Counted from the first letter of the stretch, positions 20,334 to 28,996 are shown. The stretch is DNA of 64,000 nucleotides from an uncultured Bryobacterales bacterium (GCA_951813065.1 CATOTH010000004.1:124001-188000); one strand, 5' to 3'. Notes: generated by a model from the sequence alone, not told the origin. Numbers and translations: made by a program.

Positions 20334-20369
20334 GCCGGGTTCGGCGTGGTCCGATTCCCGGAACCCGGC
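20334..20369. terminator. Possible bidirectional stem-loop between convergent genes
   Basis: GCCGGGTTC at 20334-20342 and GAACCCGGC at 20361-20369 form a perfect 9-bp stem with an 18-nt loop between the convergent sulfatase and dienelactone hydrolase genes. There is no T-tract on either side, so a terminator role is only suggested by position. Confidence 0.3.
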
Positions 20370-20380
20370 CGTGGCCGGCG

Positions 20381-21106
20381 CTATTCGCCGCCCAGTGATT
20401 CCTCGAGGAAGTCGCGCATGGCGCGCCACGACCGACTGTCGGCCTTGGCGTCATAGACGGTGCCCATGTCGTGGTCATTGGCATCAGGATTGGTGAAGGC
20501 GTGCATTGCGTTGCCGTAGGCATGGATCTGCCAGTCCGCTCCGCCTTGAGTCAACTCGCTTGCTATCGCCTCGACTTCCGGCGGCTTTGCCATAGGGTCG
20601 TTCCATCCATGCAGCACCAGGACATTTGCCTGGATTCGCGGCTGTTCGAGGTTGTCCGGGCGGCCGAGAAGGCCATGAAAGCTGACCCCTGCGCGAAGCG
20701 CGGCACCGGTGCGGGCCAGATCAAGCACGCACATTCCACCGAAGCAATAGCCGATCGCGGCCGTGCGAGATTCGTCTACGCTATCGAGACCCTTGAGCGC
20801 GTCAAGAGCCAAGTTCATCCGGCGCTGCATTGTGGCGCGGTCCTCCACAAGCGGGGTCATCAGCTTCAAGTTCTCTTCCGGGCCGCTACCGATCACACCG
20901 TCTCCGTACATGTCGACCGCAAGCGCGACATAACCAAGCCCGGCCAGTTGAACCGCCTTTTGCAGTTCGAATTCCCCACAGCCAGCCCAGGTGTGGGCTA
21001 CCAGCACTCCAGGGCGGGCCTCCGCGATGGATGGATCCCAAGCCATCTGCCCGCGGAGCGTTGTGTCGCCATCGCTGTATTCGAATGCACGCGTCTCAAT
21101 TGCCAT
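20381..21106 (-). CDS. Dienelactone hydrolase family protein
   Basis: A 241-residue alpha/beta hydrolase. The start at ATG 21106 is chosen because an AGGAAAGG ribosome binding site precedes it by six bases. The nucleophile is cysteine in GYCFGGMCVLDLA, the acid lies in LHGWNDPMAKPPEV, and the histidine in YGNAMHAFTNPDAN; this Cys-Asp-His triad is the dienelactone hydrolase signature. PGVLVAHTWAGCGEFELQ gives the oxyanion region and AVDMYGDG follows. The family cleaves dienelactones in chloroaromatic degradation, but most genomic copies have other, unknown ester or lactone substrates. Confidence 0.9.
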   Translation of the reverse strand: MAIETRAFEYSDGDTTLRGQMAWDPSIAEARPGVLVAHTWAGCGEFELQKAVQLAGLGYVALAVDMYGDGVIGSGPEENLKLMTPLVEDRATMQRRMNLALDALKGLDSVDESRTAAIGYCFGGMCVLDLARTGAALRAGVSFHGLLGRPDNLEQPRIQANVLVLHGWNDPMAKPPEVEAIASELTQGGADWQIHAYGNAMHAFTNPDANDHDMGTVYDAKADSRSWRAMRDFLEESLGGE

Positions 21107-21664
21107 CGATTGCCTTTCCTGAGTTTCCGGCCCGGAGATTTGAGCGCGGACCTCGATTCCCATTATCCGTACGCGATAGGAGCCAGGCAACCGTGAGTCC
21201 ATCGCGGGGCAAATCTACGGCCTCGTCCCCAACGGCGGTGATCGAATCCCGCAGGTGGCGCGGGTCGCGCTCGGGACCGCCCACCACCGGCCACCTCGTT
21301 GAACCTGCCTGAATTGCCTCGCATGAGTCGGCCCCAATGGCGACCCCGTACGCAACCGTTTGCGCTTGGCCGGTTGCCCGACCGTGAGAACCTTGCAGTC
21401 ACTGATGCCCTTGTTTGCCACCCTGCATCCTTTCGTTACGCCGAGACCACGGAGACGGACAGGGCGGCATTCCGACCAGATTGGAAAGCGCCTGCACGCA
21501 ATCTGGCCGGCTCGTGCCTCGCGCCGGCATGGGGCCTGGCGCGCAGCGATGTAAGCCCCTTGTTCCGTATGGGCAACGGATAGGGGTGCATCCCGGGTAG
21601 CCCATTCCACCGGCCGCGACTGGCCCGTCTCTTGCGCTTCGGGCATCGCGCTAGAATGACCGGG
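21107..21664. other. Intergenic region, 558 bp, no gene recognised
   Basis: Between the divergent dienelactone hydrolase and peptidylprolyl isomerase genes. Short frames are open on both strands, but none has a recognisable domain, ribosome binding site and sensible composition together. I see no RNA gene or terminator. The TAGAAT box of the isomerase gene lies at the right end. Confidence 0.5.
21652..21657 (+). promoter_or_regulatory. TAGAAT -10 box, seven bases before ATG (leaderless start)
   Basis: CTAGAAT then seven bases and ATG 21665. The surrounding sequence is almost identical in layout to the one before the second sulfatase (46609). No good -35 is visible at 17 bp. Confidence 0.5.
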
Positions 21665-22558
21665 ATGCCGCTAGTCGTCAACGGGGAAACGGTTGAGGAC
21701 GTTGTCCTGAGTCGCGAGGCAGAAGCGATGCGCCAGCGCTTCGAACAGCTGACCGAGGAGCAGCGGCAACAGCCACAGTTCAGGCCGGGCGAGCTGGAAA
21801 AGACGGCGGTAGAATGGGCACGCGAAAATGTGATCGAGCAGGTGCTCCTGCGGCAAGCGGCGCTCACGGATGCCAGGCCGCTGGATCCCGATGCGGTCGA
21901 GACGAGCTTTCGCGAGATCATCGAGCGCCACGGAGGGGACCAGAAATTCGTGGAATCGGGCATTGACCCGGATCGGCTCCGGGCCGACATCCAGGCGCGT
22001 CTCAAGGTGGACCGATTGATCGCGGAGGTGACATCCAAGGCGAAGTCTCCCAAGCAGAAGGAGTTGGCGGACTTCTACCGTCGCAACAAGAGCCGCTTTC
22101 GCACTGAGGAGATGGTGCGCGCAGCCCACATCGTCAAACATGTCGAAAAGGGTGTCACGCAACAGCAGGCTCGAGACGCGGCTGAGTCGCTGTACGCGAA
22201 GCTCCAAGCCGGATCCAGCTTCGAAGAGATTGCCGACAGCCAGTCGGATTGCCCCGGCAACGGCGGCGATCTGGGATATTTCGGCCGGGGCAAGATGGTC
22301 ACGGAGTTCGAGAACGTGGTCTTTGATCTGGACGTCGGAAGAACAAGCGGGGTCTTCCAGACGGTGTTCGGCTTTCACATCGCGAAGGTGCTCGACCGCA
22401 AGCCTGCCGGCTTTCGGCCGTTCAGCGCCGTCAAGAGCGATCTTGAGAAAGAGATCATGGATGAGCGGCGGACGAAGCTGCTCGAGGCCTATGTCGATCG
22501 GCTGCGGGAGTCGGCGAAGATCGAGGTTCCTCAACCGGACGATCGCTCGGAAGCTTGA
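21665..22558 (+). CDS. Parvulin-type peptidylprolyl isomerase
   Basis: A 297-residue protein with a SurA/PrsA-like layout: an N-terminal helical chaperone part (VVNGETVEDVVLSREAEAM, ENVIEQVLLRQAAL) and a rotamase domain at about residues 145-245 (RAAHIVKHVEKGVTQQQARD, FEEIADSQSDCPGNGGDLGYFGRGKMVTEFENVVF, VFQTVFGFHIAKV). It should isomerise prolyl bonds and assist folding. No signal peptide is visible, so it may act in the cytoplasm, or the true start may be elsewhere. ATG 21665 is chosen because of the TAGAAT box seven bases upstream; ATG 21656 overlaps that box. Confidence 0.88.
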   Translation: MPLVVNGETVEDVVLSREAEAMRQRFEQLTEEQRQQPQFRPGELEKTAVEWARENVIEQVLLRQAALTDARPLDPDAVETSFREIIERHGGDQKFVESGIDPDRLRADIQARLKVDRLIAEVTSKAKSPKQKELADFYRRNKSRFRTEEMVRAAHIVKHVEKGVTQQQARDAAESLYAKLQAGSSFEEIADSQSDCPGNGGDLGYFGRGKMVTEFENVVFDLDVGRTSGVFQTVFGFHIAKVLDRKPAGFRPFSAVKSDLEKEIMDERRTKLLEAYVDRLRESAKIEVPQPDDRSEA

Positions 22559-22724
22559 CAACCCGATCTCTCGATGCGCCGGTTCAACCGGTTTGGACCG
22601 GGTCCCGCTGGACCGAATCGATCCGATTCTTCCGCTCACGGGAGCCGCTCCCTCGTCGCGGGCTGAAGCAAGGGATGCCGGGCACGGCTGAGTCCGGGCG
22701 GGCGTGATAGAATCGCCCAAGCCG

Positions 22725-23762
22725 GTGCCGGAACAGTGCGACAACCTGGGTGCCAGCGCCACCTTCGCGGCGGATCCCAAGATCAGCCAGCCGTTGCGGA
22801 TCCAGGGGCCTCATCCTTGCTGTGTCCCTAGCGTCGCGAGAGCGCGAAACCTAGCCGAATCCGAGAGCCTTTCCCTCCGGCGGCCGATTGCCAAGGGCGG
22901 CTCCACCACGGGAATGCAGAACGTCGGAGGCGGCCGCTTTCTCATGGGAACGGAAACCGATTTGGGATTCCCGGCGGACGGAGAGGGCCCAGTGCGGGAA
23001 GTCCTCCTTGATCCCTTCTATGCGGACATCACGCCCGTGACTGTTGAGTCCTTCGGCGAGTTCGTCAAAGCCGTTGGCTACAAGACCGAGGCGGAGCGCT
23101 TCGGTTGGTCTTTCGTTTTCCACAAGCAGTTGCCGGAGGATCGATACGCGTCGCTTGTCGACGACACCGTCGCCGGCCACGAATGGTGGTGCAAGGTCCG
23201 TGGCGCGGATTGGCTACATCCCGAGGGGCCTGATTCGAACGTCCGAGATCGCCTCGACCACCCCGTGACGCAGGTTTCCTACGCCGATGCGCTCGCCTAC
23301 TGCCAATGGTCGCGCAAGCGCCTCCCCACCGAGGCCGAATGGGAGTTTGCCGCTCGAGGTGGCTTGGAACAGGCTACCTATCCCTGGGGCCAGGAACTTG
23401 AGCCAGGCGGTCGGCATCTGTGCAACATTTGGCAAGGGCGTTTCCCCGATGTCGATACCGGCGAGGACGGCTATCGCGGGACCTGCCCCGTCGACGCCTT
23501 TCCCCCGAACGGACTCGAGCTATACTCCGTCACCGGCAACGTCTGGGAATGGTGCCATGACTGGTTCCATCCGACGTACCACGTCACTGCCACGAAGACC
23601 AATCCGGCTGGCCCGCCCAGCGGGAGCGCCCGTGTGATGCGGGGCGGTTCGTTCCTTTGCCATGCTTCGTACTGCAATCGGTACCGTGTCGCCGCCCGGA
23701 CATCGAATACGCCCGACAGCGCGACAGGCAATCTGGGCTTCCGCTGCGCCATGGATGTGTGA
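22725..23762 (+). CDS. Formylglycine-generating enzyme (sulfatase-modifying factor)
   Basis: About 345 residues. It oxidises the active-site cysteine of type I sulfatases to formylglycine using oxygen and copper. The diagnostic C-terminal segment GGSFLCHASYCNRYRVAAR is present, with both redox cysteines, and is followed by SNTPDSATGNLGFRCAMDV. Also seen: VGGGRFLMGTETD, VTQVSYADALAYCQW, RLPTEAEWEFAARGG and VTGNVWEWCHDWF. This separates a true FGE from generic FGE-fold proteins. The start is uncertain: a TAGAAT box at 22708-22713 argues against GTG 22704 and favours GTG 22725 or ATG 22914. It is coupled by an ATGA overlap to the next cytochrome gene. Confidence 0.9.
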   Translation: MPEQCDNLGASATFAADPKISQPLRIQGPHPCCVPSVARARNLAESESLSLRRPIAKGGSTTGMQNVGGGRFLMGTETDLGFPADGEGPVREVLLDPFYADITPVTVESFGEFVKAVGYKTEAERFGWSFVFHKQLPEDRYASLVDDTVAGHEWWCKVRGADWLHPEGPDSNVRDRLDHPVTQVSYADALAYCQWSRKRLPTEAEWEFAARGGLEQATYPWGQELEPGGRHLCNIWQGRFPDVDTGEDGYRGTCPVDAFPPNGLELYSVTGNVWEWCHDWFHPTYHVTATKTNPAGPPSGSARVMRGGSFLCHASYCNRYRVAARTSNTPDSATGNLGFRCAMDV

Positions 23763-24322
23763 TGCTCCCGCGACTGATGCCAACTAGGCGGTACCTCTCT
23801 CGTGGCGCAATCCGCCGCATCGGGTTGCTTACCTTCGTTCTTGCGCCGTGGTCCATGTCCCAAACGGCCGAGCCGCCGCCGGAGGCTCACTCAGACCCCG
23901 TTCCGGTCGAGCAGCCGCTACCGTATAGTCACAAGACTCACGTGGCATTGGGCTTGCAATGTCGTGACTGCCACCAGATTGCCGATCCGGGCTTTGCCGC
24001 GGGGTATCCCGCCGAAACGACCTGCATGGCCTGCCACACGGCCATCAAGACCGACAGCCCACACATTCAATTGCTGGCGAAACTGAACTCTGAAGGCCAG
24101 CCTGTTCCATGGAATCGGGTCTATCGCGTGCCCGATTTCGTGTGGTTCTCCCACGCTTCCCACGTGGACGATGCCTCGGTCGACTGCGAAGTGTGCCATG
24201 GTCCGGTGGCTCAACGAGACGCCCTTTTCCAGGAAAAGCCGACCACAATGGCCGCTTGCATGGACTGCCACGCCCGCAATAGCGCCCCGAATGACTGCGA
24301 TCTGTGCCATGATCCGGGATAG
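23762..24322 (+). CDS. Small periplasmic pentahaem cytochrome c (c3/c7-like)
   Basis: A 186-residue protein with five CXXCH motifs at about residues 67, 88, 142, 166 and 179 (CRDCH, CMACH, CEVCH, CMDCH, CDLCH). Histidines in PYSHKTH and FSHASH before the first and third motifs are likely distal ligands. The N-terminus (RRIGLLTFVLAPWSMSQ) is a signal peptide, so it is periplasmic. It resembles class III/c7 cytochromes found in Acidobacteria and Deltaproteobacteria. Its ATG 23762 lies within the FGE stop codon, so translation is coupled, an unusual partnership. Electron donor and acceptor are unknown. Confidence 0.87.
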   Translation: MLPRLMPTRRYLSRGAIRRIGLLTFVLAPWSMSQTAEPPPEAHSDPVPVEQPLPYSHKTHVALGLQCRDCHQIADPGFAAGYPAETTCMACHTAIKTDSPHIQLLAKLNSEGQPVPWNRVYRVPDFVWFSHASHVDDASVDCEVCHGPVAQRDALFQEKPTTMAACMDCHARNSAPNDCDLCHDPG

Positions 24323-24380
24323 GGCATGAAGTTGTGGTTCGGCGGGCCCGGTCCGCGGCCACACCCTCTCCGGGTGTAAG

Positions 24381-25586
24381 ATGCGGCTCTCACTGCTGGG
24401 CTCCACCGGATCGATCGGGCGCGGCACACTCCAGGTCGTCCGAGAAATCGAGACGCCAGTTACCGTTGTTGCGCTCGCGGCCGGGCGGGACGTGGACGAG
24501 CTGGTCCGCCAAGCCCTGGAATTCCGGCCCGAGCTCATCTCGGTAGCCGACGCGCACGCGCTGGGGCGCCTGCGCAGCGCACTGAGCGGTATCAGCGGCT
24601 ACGCACCGCGTTGCGTTTGCGGTCCCGATGGCATCCTTGCCGCCGCTGTCGATGTCGACTTCGATGTCCTGGTGTCCGCTGCCGTCGGTGTCGTTGGCCT
24701 GGATGCGACCTATAGGGCGGTGAAGGCCGGATGTCGCGTGGCTCTTGCCAATAAAGAGGTTCTTGTGGCGGGAGGAGAGCCGGTGATGGCGGCAGCGCGC
24801 TCCTCCGGCGCCGACCTGCTGCCAGTCGATAGCGAGCACAATGCCGTCCACCAGTGCCTGCGGGCGGGCCGCCGGGACGAAGTCGAGCGCGTCATCCTGA
24901 CGGCTTCGGGCGGCCCATTTCGAACGATTCCCCGAGAGGATCTGGCGGCGGTTACGCCCGAGCGGGCGTTGCGCCATCCGACCTGGAAGATGGGCCGCCG
25001 GATCACCATTGATTCCGCCACGATGATGAACAAGGGCTTCGAGGTGATCGAGGCCTGCCGGCTGTTCGACTTGCAGCCTGAAGCCGTCGAGGTCGTCGTC
25101 CACCCGCAATCCATCGTCCATGCGATGGTCGAGTACCGTGACGGCTCCCTGATCGCGCAGCTGAGCCCGCCTGACATGAAGCTGCCCATTCGCTATGCGC
25201 TGGCCTATCCCGCTCGCGAGGCGAGTCCCCGGGAACGCATGGATTGGTCGCGTGTGCCAGAATTGAACTTTGAGCCACCGGATTTGGCAAAGTTTCCGCT
25301 CTTGGCTCTGGCCTACGAAGCCCTTCGCGTCGGTGGCTTGGCGGGCTGCTTGTTGAACGCGGGTGACGAAGTCGCGGTGGAGGCTTTTCTGGGTGGGCGG
25401 ATTCCATTCCTCGGCATAGCGGAAATCGTCGAAGCGACGTTGGCCCGCAACTCGTCGCGTGACCCTTCGTCAATAGCCGGAGTTCTGGAGTGTGACCGCG
25501 AGGCCCGGGCGTACGCCTTGGATCTCGCGAACCGAATGGCGAACACCCGTGCAGTTCACTCCCATGCCGCCGCCGGCAAGCGCTGA
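24381..25586 (+). CDS. dxr: 1-deoxy-D-xylulose 5-phosphate reductoisomerase
   Basis: A 401-residue enzyme that converts DXP to MEP with NADPH, the committed step of the non-mevalonate isoprenoid pathway. The NADPH loop is LLGSTGSIGRGTLQVV at the N-terminus. Metal and substrate residues lie in LLPVDSEHNAVHQCL, LTASGGPFR and TWKMGRRITIDSATMMNKGFEVIEA, followed by VVVHPQSIVHAMVEY. Length and order match E. coli Dxr (398). A 6-bp hairpin (ACACCC/GGGTGT, 24361-24377) sits just before the ATG. rseP follows after 15 bp. Confidence 0.97.
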   Translation: MRLSLLGSTGSIGRGTLQVVREIETPVTVVALAAGRDVDELVRQALEFRPELISVADAHALGRLRSALSGISGYAPRCVCGPDGILAAAVDVDFDVLVSAAVGVVGLDATYRAVKAGCRVALANKEVLVAGGEPVMAAARSSGADLLPVDSEHNAVHQCLRAGRRDEVERVILTASGGPFRTIPREDLAAVTPERALRHPTWKMGRRITIDSATMMNKGFEVIEACRLFDLQPEAVEVVVHPQSIVHAMVEYRDGSLIAQLSPPDMKLPIRYALAYPAREASPRERMDWSRVPELNFEPPDLAKFPLLALAYEALRVGGLAGCLLNAGDEVAVEAFLGGRIPFLGIAEIVEATLARNSSRDPSSIAGVLECDREARAYALDLANRMANTRAVHSHAAAGKR

Positions 25587-25601
25587 ATCCGGGCAAAACC
25601 G

Positions 25602-26906
25602 ATGGTCAACTTCATTGTCGTTCTCAGCGTCCTTGTCCTGTTTCACGAACTAGGGCACTACGTCGCTGCGCGCTATTTCGGCGTCACGGTCGAATCCTTC
25701 TCGATTGGGTTCGGGCCGCGCATTCTTGGGATCAGGAAGAACGGCACAGATTTCAAGGTTTGCCTGTTGCCGTTCGGCGGCTACGTCAAGATGGCTGGCA
25801 GCACGATGGTTGGCCCTCCGACTGGTGATCCCGGCGAGCTGACCTCCAAGCCCCGCTGGCAGCGCTTGGTTATCGCCTCGATGGGACCGATTTTCAATTT
25901 CATCCTCGCGGTGGGATTGCTTGCCGGGCTTTACATGTACAGCTTCGAGCAGCCTGTGTTTCTCGACGAAGAGGCCCGGCTCGGGTATGTCCGGCCTGGC
26001 TCGCCCGCCGCTACGGCCGGTCTGCAACCTGGCGACGTCATCCGTTCGTTGGACGCCGCGTCGACGGCGACCTGGAAGGATCTCACGTTGAATGCGGCGA
26101 TTGCGGCCCGGCGTGAGGTTGAAGTTGTCTACGACCGCAACGGGGTCCTGAAGAAGACCCGAATCCTGATCGAAGGGGATGACCAGATGCGGGAACCGGT
26201 GGACACGGGCTGGAGCCCGGCTCACCGCGTCAGACTGGGTTCCACAGTTGCCGGATCACCCGCAGCCCAAGCCGGATTGCGCTCAGGCGACATGCTCGCC
26301 AGCGTGGACGGTGTCGAGGTCGTTGCTGTGGAGCAGTTCATCCAGATGGTTGCCGGATCAGAGGGACGACGGCTCGAGATTTCCATTGACCGGGACGGTG
26401 AAAGGAAGATGTTTTCCGCTCGCGCAAACCTTGACGAGGCGAGCGGCAACTGGCGCTTGGGGGTGATGCTCGGGCCGCAATACGAATCGGTCAACGAACC
26501 GCTTGCCGCGGGGCAGGCCCTGGAACGCTCGATGAACGACAACTACGGCTACGCGGGGCTGATCCTCCAGACGTTGAAGAACTTGTTCCTCGGAAATCTC
26601 TCTCTCAAGACCCTGGAGGGTCCGGTCGGGATATACCGGCACACCCAGGACGCCGCCGCCTACGGTTTGGGGTCTCTGATCCAGCTCATGGCGCTGATCA
26701 GTGTCAATCTCGGCATCATTAACCTCATGCCCATTCCGGTTCTCGACGGCGGCCACATCGTCCTGCTGACAGTGGAATCCCTGCTGCAGCGCGACGTCAG
26801 CGAGGCCATGCGAAATCGAATCACCCAAGCGGGGATGGTGTTCATTCTGCTTCTGTTCGGAATGGTGATGTACAACGACGTAATGCGTCAGATCTTCTCC
26901 CCGTAG
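25602..26906 (+). CDS. rseP: Site-2 (RIP) membrane metalloprotease RseP
   Basis: A 434-residue inner-membrane zinc protease that performs intramembrane cleavage, in E. coli of anti-sigma factor RseA. The zinc motif HELGH is within the first TM segment at about residues 15-19, and the third ligand region is INLMPIPVLDGGHIVLL near 370. Two PDZ domains lie between (GYVRPGSPAATAGLQPGDVI and STVAGSPAAQAGLRSGDML). Four TM segments are expected. It follows dxr by 15 bp. The usual neighbours bamA, uppS and cdsA are not present. Confidence 0.95.
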   Translation: MVNFIVVLSVLVLFHELGHYVAARYFGVTVESFSIGFGPRILGIRKNGTDFKVCLLPFGGYVKMAGSTMVGPPTGDPGELTSKPRWQRLVIASMGPIFNFILAVGLLAGLYMYSFEQPVFLDEEARLGYVRPGSPAATAGLQPGDVIRSLDAASTATWKDLTLNAAIAARREVEVVYDRNGVLKKTRILIEGDDQMREPVDTGWSPAHRVRLGSTVAGSPAAQAGLRSGDMLASVDGVEVVAVEQFIQMVAGSEGRRLEISIDRDGERKMFSARANLDEASGNWRLGVMLGPQYESVNEPLAAGQALERSMNDNYGYAGLILQTLKNLFLGNLSLKTLEGPVGIYRHTQDAAAYGLGSLIQLMALISVNLGIINLMPIPVLDGGHIVLLTVESLLQRDVSEAMRNRITQAGMVFILLLFGMVMYNDVMRQIFSP

Positions 26907-26989
26907 GCCTGCGCCGCTGACGCTGCTCCTGAAGGGGTGGAATTCGGCACGCCCGGCATGCCAGAATGGGAGCATTGGGAAGCAAGACC

Positions 26990-27517
26990 ATGAAAAGCAG
27001 TTGGAAAAGCAAGCCGTTGCATCTTTGGATGTTCACCGCGGTCTTCGTGCTTTGCGCCTGGCCCGGCCAAGCCGCCGCGCAAACAAAGGTTGCCGTCATC
27101 AGCTTCCAGAATGCATTGCTTGAGACGGCCGACATGAAAAAGCAGTCCGCCGAACTCGAAGCCAAGTACAAGGACCGCCAGGATGAGCTCACCGAACTGT
27201 CCGCGGAGCTGCAGGAAATCCAGGCGCAGCTGGCAACCGCGGCCGGGGCCGGGGCCCAGGAGTTGCAGATCGAGGGGCAGCGCAAGCAGCGTACCGCCCA
27301 GCGCTTGACCGAGGACCTGCAGTCGGATGTGGAATTCGACCGCCAAAACATCCTCAACGGCGCGAGTGTTCGGATGCGGGATGTGATCCAGGATTTGCGC
27401 ACGGAGCGCGGATTGGACCTGATCATCGACGGCGGGAGCATTCTCGCGGCCAGCGCGTTGATCGACCTCACGGCCGATGCCACGCGCGCTTACGACGAGA
27501 AGCACCCCGCGAACTGA
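26990..27517 (+). CDS. OmpH/Skp-family periplasmic chaperone
   Basis: A 175-residue protein starting at ATG 26990. The signal peptide is KPLHLWMFTAVFVLCAWPGQAAAQ. The mature protein starts TKVAVISFQNALLETADMKK, the Skp strand, followed by a long coiled coil (about residues 45-120, SAELEAKYKDRQDELTELSA) and closes with DLIIDGGSILAASALIDLTADA, the second half of the trimerisation core. Skp holds unfolded outer-membrane proteins in the periplasm. It normally follows bamA; here it follows rseP directly. No ribosome binding site stronger than GGGAAGC is visible. Confidence 0.87.
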   Translation: MKSSWKSKPLHLWMFTAVFVLCAWPGQAAAQTKVAVISFQNALLETADMKKQSAELEAKYKDRQDELTELSAELQEIQAQLATAAGAGAQELQIEGQRKQRTAQRLTEDLQSDVEFDRQNILNGASVRMRDVIQDLRTERGLDLIIDGGSILAASALIDLTADATRAYDEKHPAN

Positions 27518-27536
27518 CCGCGGCCCAGACCCGGCC

Positions 27537-27956
27537 ATGGATTTCCTCGGAGGCTATGGCACCAAGGGGGTGCTTGCCGAGCGCATTGTCAAGATTGTTC
27601 TCGTCAGCGTTGCCGTGACGGCTATGCTCGGGGCACTCTACTACGTATTCTTCCGCAACTGGCGCGAGGAGCGGTACGCGAAACGATTCTTCGAGCAGAT
27701 CCGGGCCGAGCAGTACGAAGAGGCATACAGGTTGTGGGGGTGCTCCGCCGAGGAGCCCTGCCGCTACTACCCGTATGACGAGTTTCTCGAGGATTGGGGG
27801 CCGGACGCTCCGTACGGCAAGTTGAACGACTACTCTCTCGGGCGGTCCTACACCCAGCCGAACGGGGTGATCCTGCGGTACTCGATCAACGGCGAGGAAG
27901 GCGATCCGCTGTGGATCGAGCTCGCGCCTCCGAAGATCAACTTCGCACCGAACTAG
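27537..27956 (+). CDS. Conserved-looking single-pass membrane protein, function unknown
   Basis: A 139-residue protein starting at ATG 27537, 19 bp after the Skp gene. One TM helix at about residues 18-39 (IVKIVLVSVAVTAMLGALYYVFF) is followed by a soluble domain beginning RNWREERYAKRFFEQIRAEQYEEAYRLWG. Two cysteines in WGCSAEEPCRYYPY could form a disulfide, which suggests the domain is outside the cytoplasm. The rest is beta-rich (VILRYSINGEEGDPLWIEL). I do not recognise the family; the fold could be NTF2/DUF4878-like (helices then sheet), but that is a guess. Coding status rests on position, codon composition and the plausible protein. Confidence 0.65.
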   Translation: MDFLGGYGTKGVLAERIVKIVLVSVAVTAMLGALYYVFFRNWREERYAKRFFEQIRAEQYEEAYRLWGCSAEEPCRYYPYDEFLEDWGPDAPYGKLNDYSLGRSYTQPNGVILRYSINGEEGDPLWIELAPPKINFAPN

Positions 27957-27978
27957 CCCGGCGCGGCGCGCGGTTCCT

Positions 27979-28737
27979 TCAGACGCTGTTGACGAGTTCC
28001 CGCCACAGGGCTCTGTAGAACCGCAGGTAACGGTCTGGCTCGCAGCTCTGCGCGGTTTCGGCTAGCGTGTAGCGGCTGTAGTCGATCGACTTCAGCAGCC
28101 GGAACAGCTCGCGGTGCGGATAGTCGGGCAGGTCCCGGATATGCACGTTCCGGATGAAGCTCTTGAGGAGGTCGAACGCCTCCTTGATCGACCCGTCGCG
28201 GATATCTGTCGGATTCGAATTCCAGCAGATCCCGACCGACGGGTGGCCGCATCCGTCCATGATCGCCCGCATGACCTCCGGCTGTTGGGTGTCGCGACCG
28301 TGGACCTCGACCCAGATCTCGATGCCGAAGCGCTCCGCGTGGTCGCCACACGCCCGCAATGCCTCGGCGATCCGCTGCACCGTGACCTCTCGAGGCACAT
28401 CCGGGGGCAGGCCGTTCGGGCGAACCTTGACACCCCAGCAGCCCAGGTCATGCGCGAGTTCGACGAATCGGCCAGTTTCCTCGACGTTTGCCCGCCGGAC
28501 GGTCTCGTCCGGGGAATGGAATTCGCACGCCGACCCCAGGCTTAGCAGTCGCACCCGGCTTTCTTCGAATCGCTGCCGAACGCGCTCGACGTCCACCGGA
28601 GCCATGCCGGGCTCGACTCCGTGCCGATGCGTGCTACGGAGCTCGACGGCCTCAAACCTGGCTGCCTCGAGCTTCTCGATGATCGTGTCGATGTCCCACT
28701 CTCGACCGACGTTGTAGGTGACGAGTCCCAATCTCAT
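27979..28737 (-). CDS. Sugar phosphate isomerase/epimerase-like TIM barrel
   Basis: A 252-residue protein of the xylose isomerase-like TIM-barrel superfamily (AP_endonuc_2). Seen: MRLGLVTYNVGREWDIDTIIEKLEA, FEAVELRSTHRHGVEP, WGVKVRPNGLPPD, IEIWVEVHGRDTQQPEVM, VGICWNSNPTDI and FIRNVHIRDLP. The metal-binding Glu, Asp and His residues of this fold are plausible at VELR, EVHG, and HIRD. Members isomerise or epimerise sugars and inositols; substrate cannot be assigned. A GAGAGG ribosome binding site precedes ATG 28737. It stands alone, convergent with the dxr operon. Confidence 0.85.
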   Translation of the reverse strand: MRLGLVTYNVGREWDIDTIIEKLEAARFEAVELRSTHRHGVEPGMAPVDVERVRQRFEESRVRLLSLGSACEFHSPDETVRRANVEETGRFVELAHDLGCWGVKVRPNGLPPDVPREVTVQRIAEALRACGDHAERFGIEIWVEVHGRDTQQPEVMRAIMDGCGHPSVGICWNSNPTDIRDGSIKEAFDLLKSFIRNVHIRDLPDYPHRELFRLLKSIDYSRYTLAETAQSCEPDRYLRFYRALWRELVNSV

Positions 28738-28996
28738 TGCTGTGCCTCTCTTTCCCGCTCCGGCATCGTCGACCCGACCGTGCCCGCTCCATTGTTGCAG
28801 ACAGGATCTCGAATTCCCCCGCCAAACGGGCCTGTTCGTGGACCACGGGCCTTCTTCGAACGCTGTTGATCGCGTTGTCCGAGCCTTATCGCACTCGATT
28901 CGCGCGCCTCAAGGCACTATCTGTTGTTGATCACAAGAAACTTCATACAAAATATTGTGAACCGCCTAGTTTTCTTCGGGCAATTTGAATTTCTTC

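Noticed and set aside
22704-22724. GTG 22704 as FGE start
   Set aside because: It precedes the likely TAGAAT -10 box at 22708, so it would not be in the transcript; the first residues are not family sequence.
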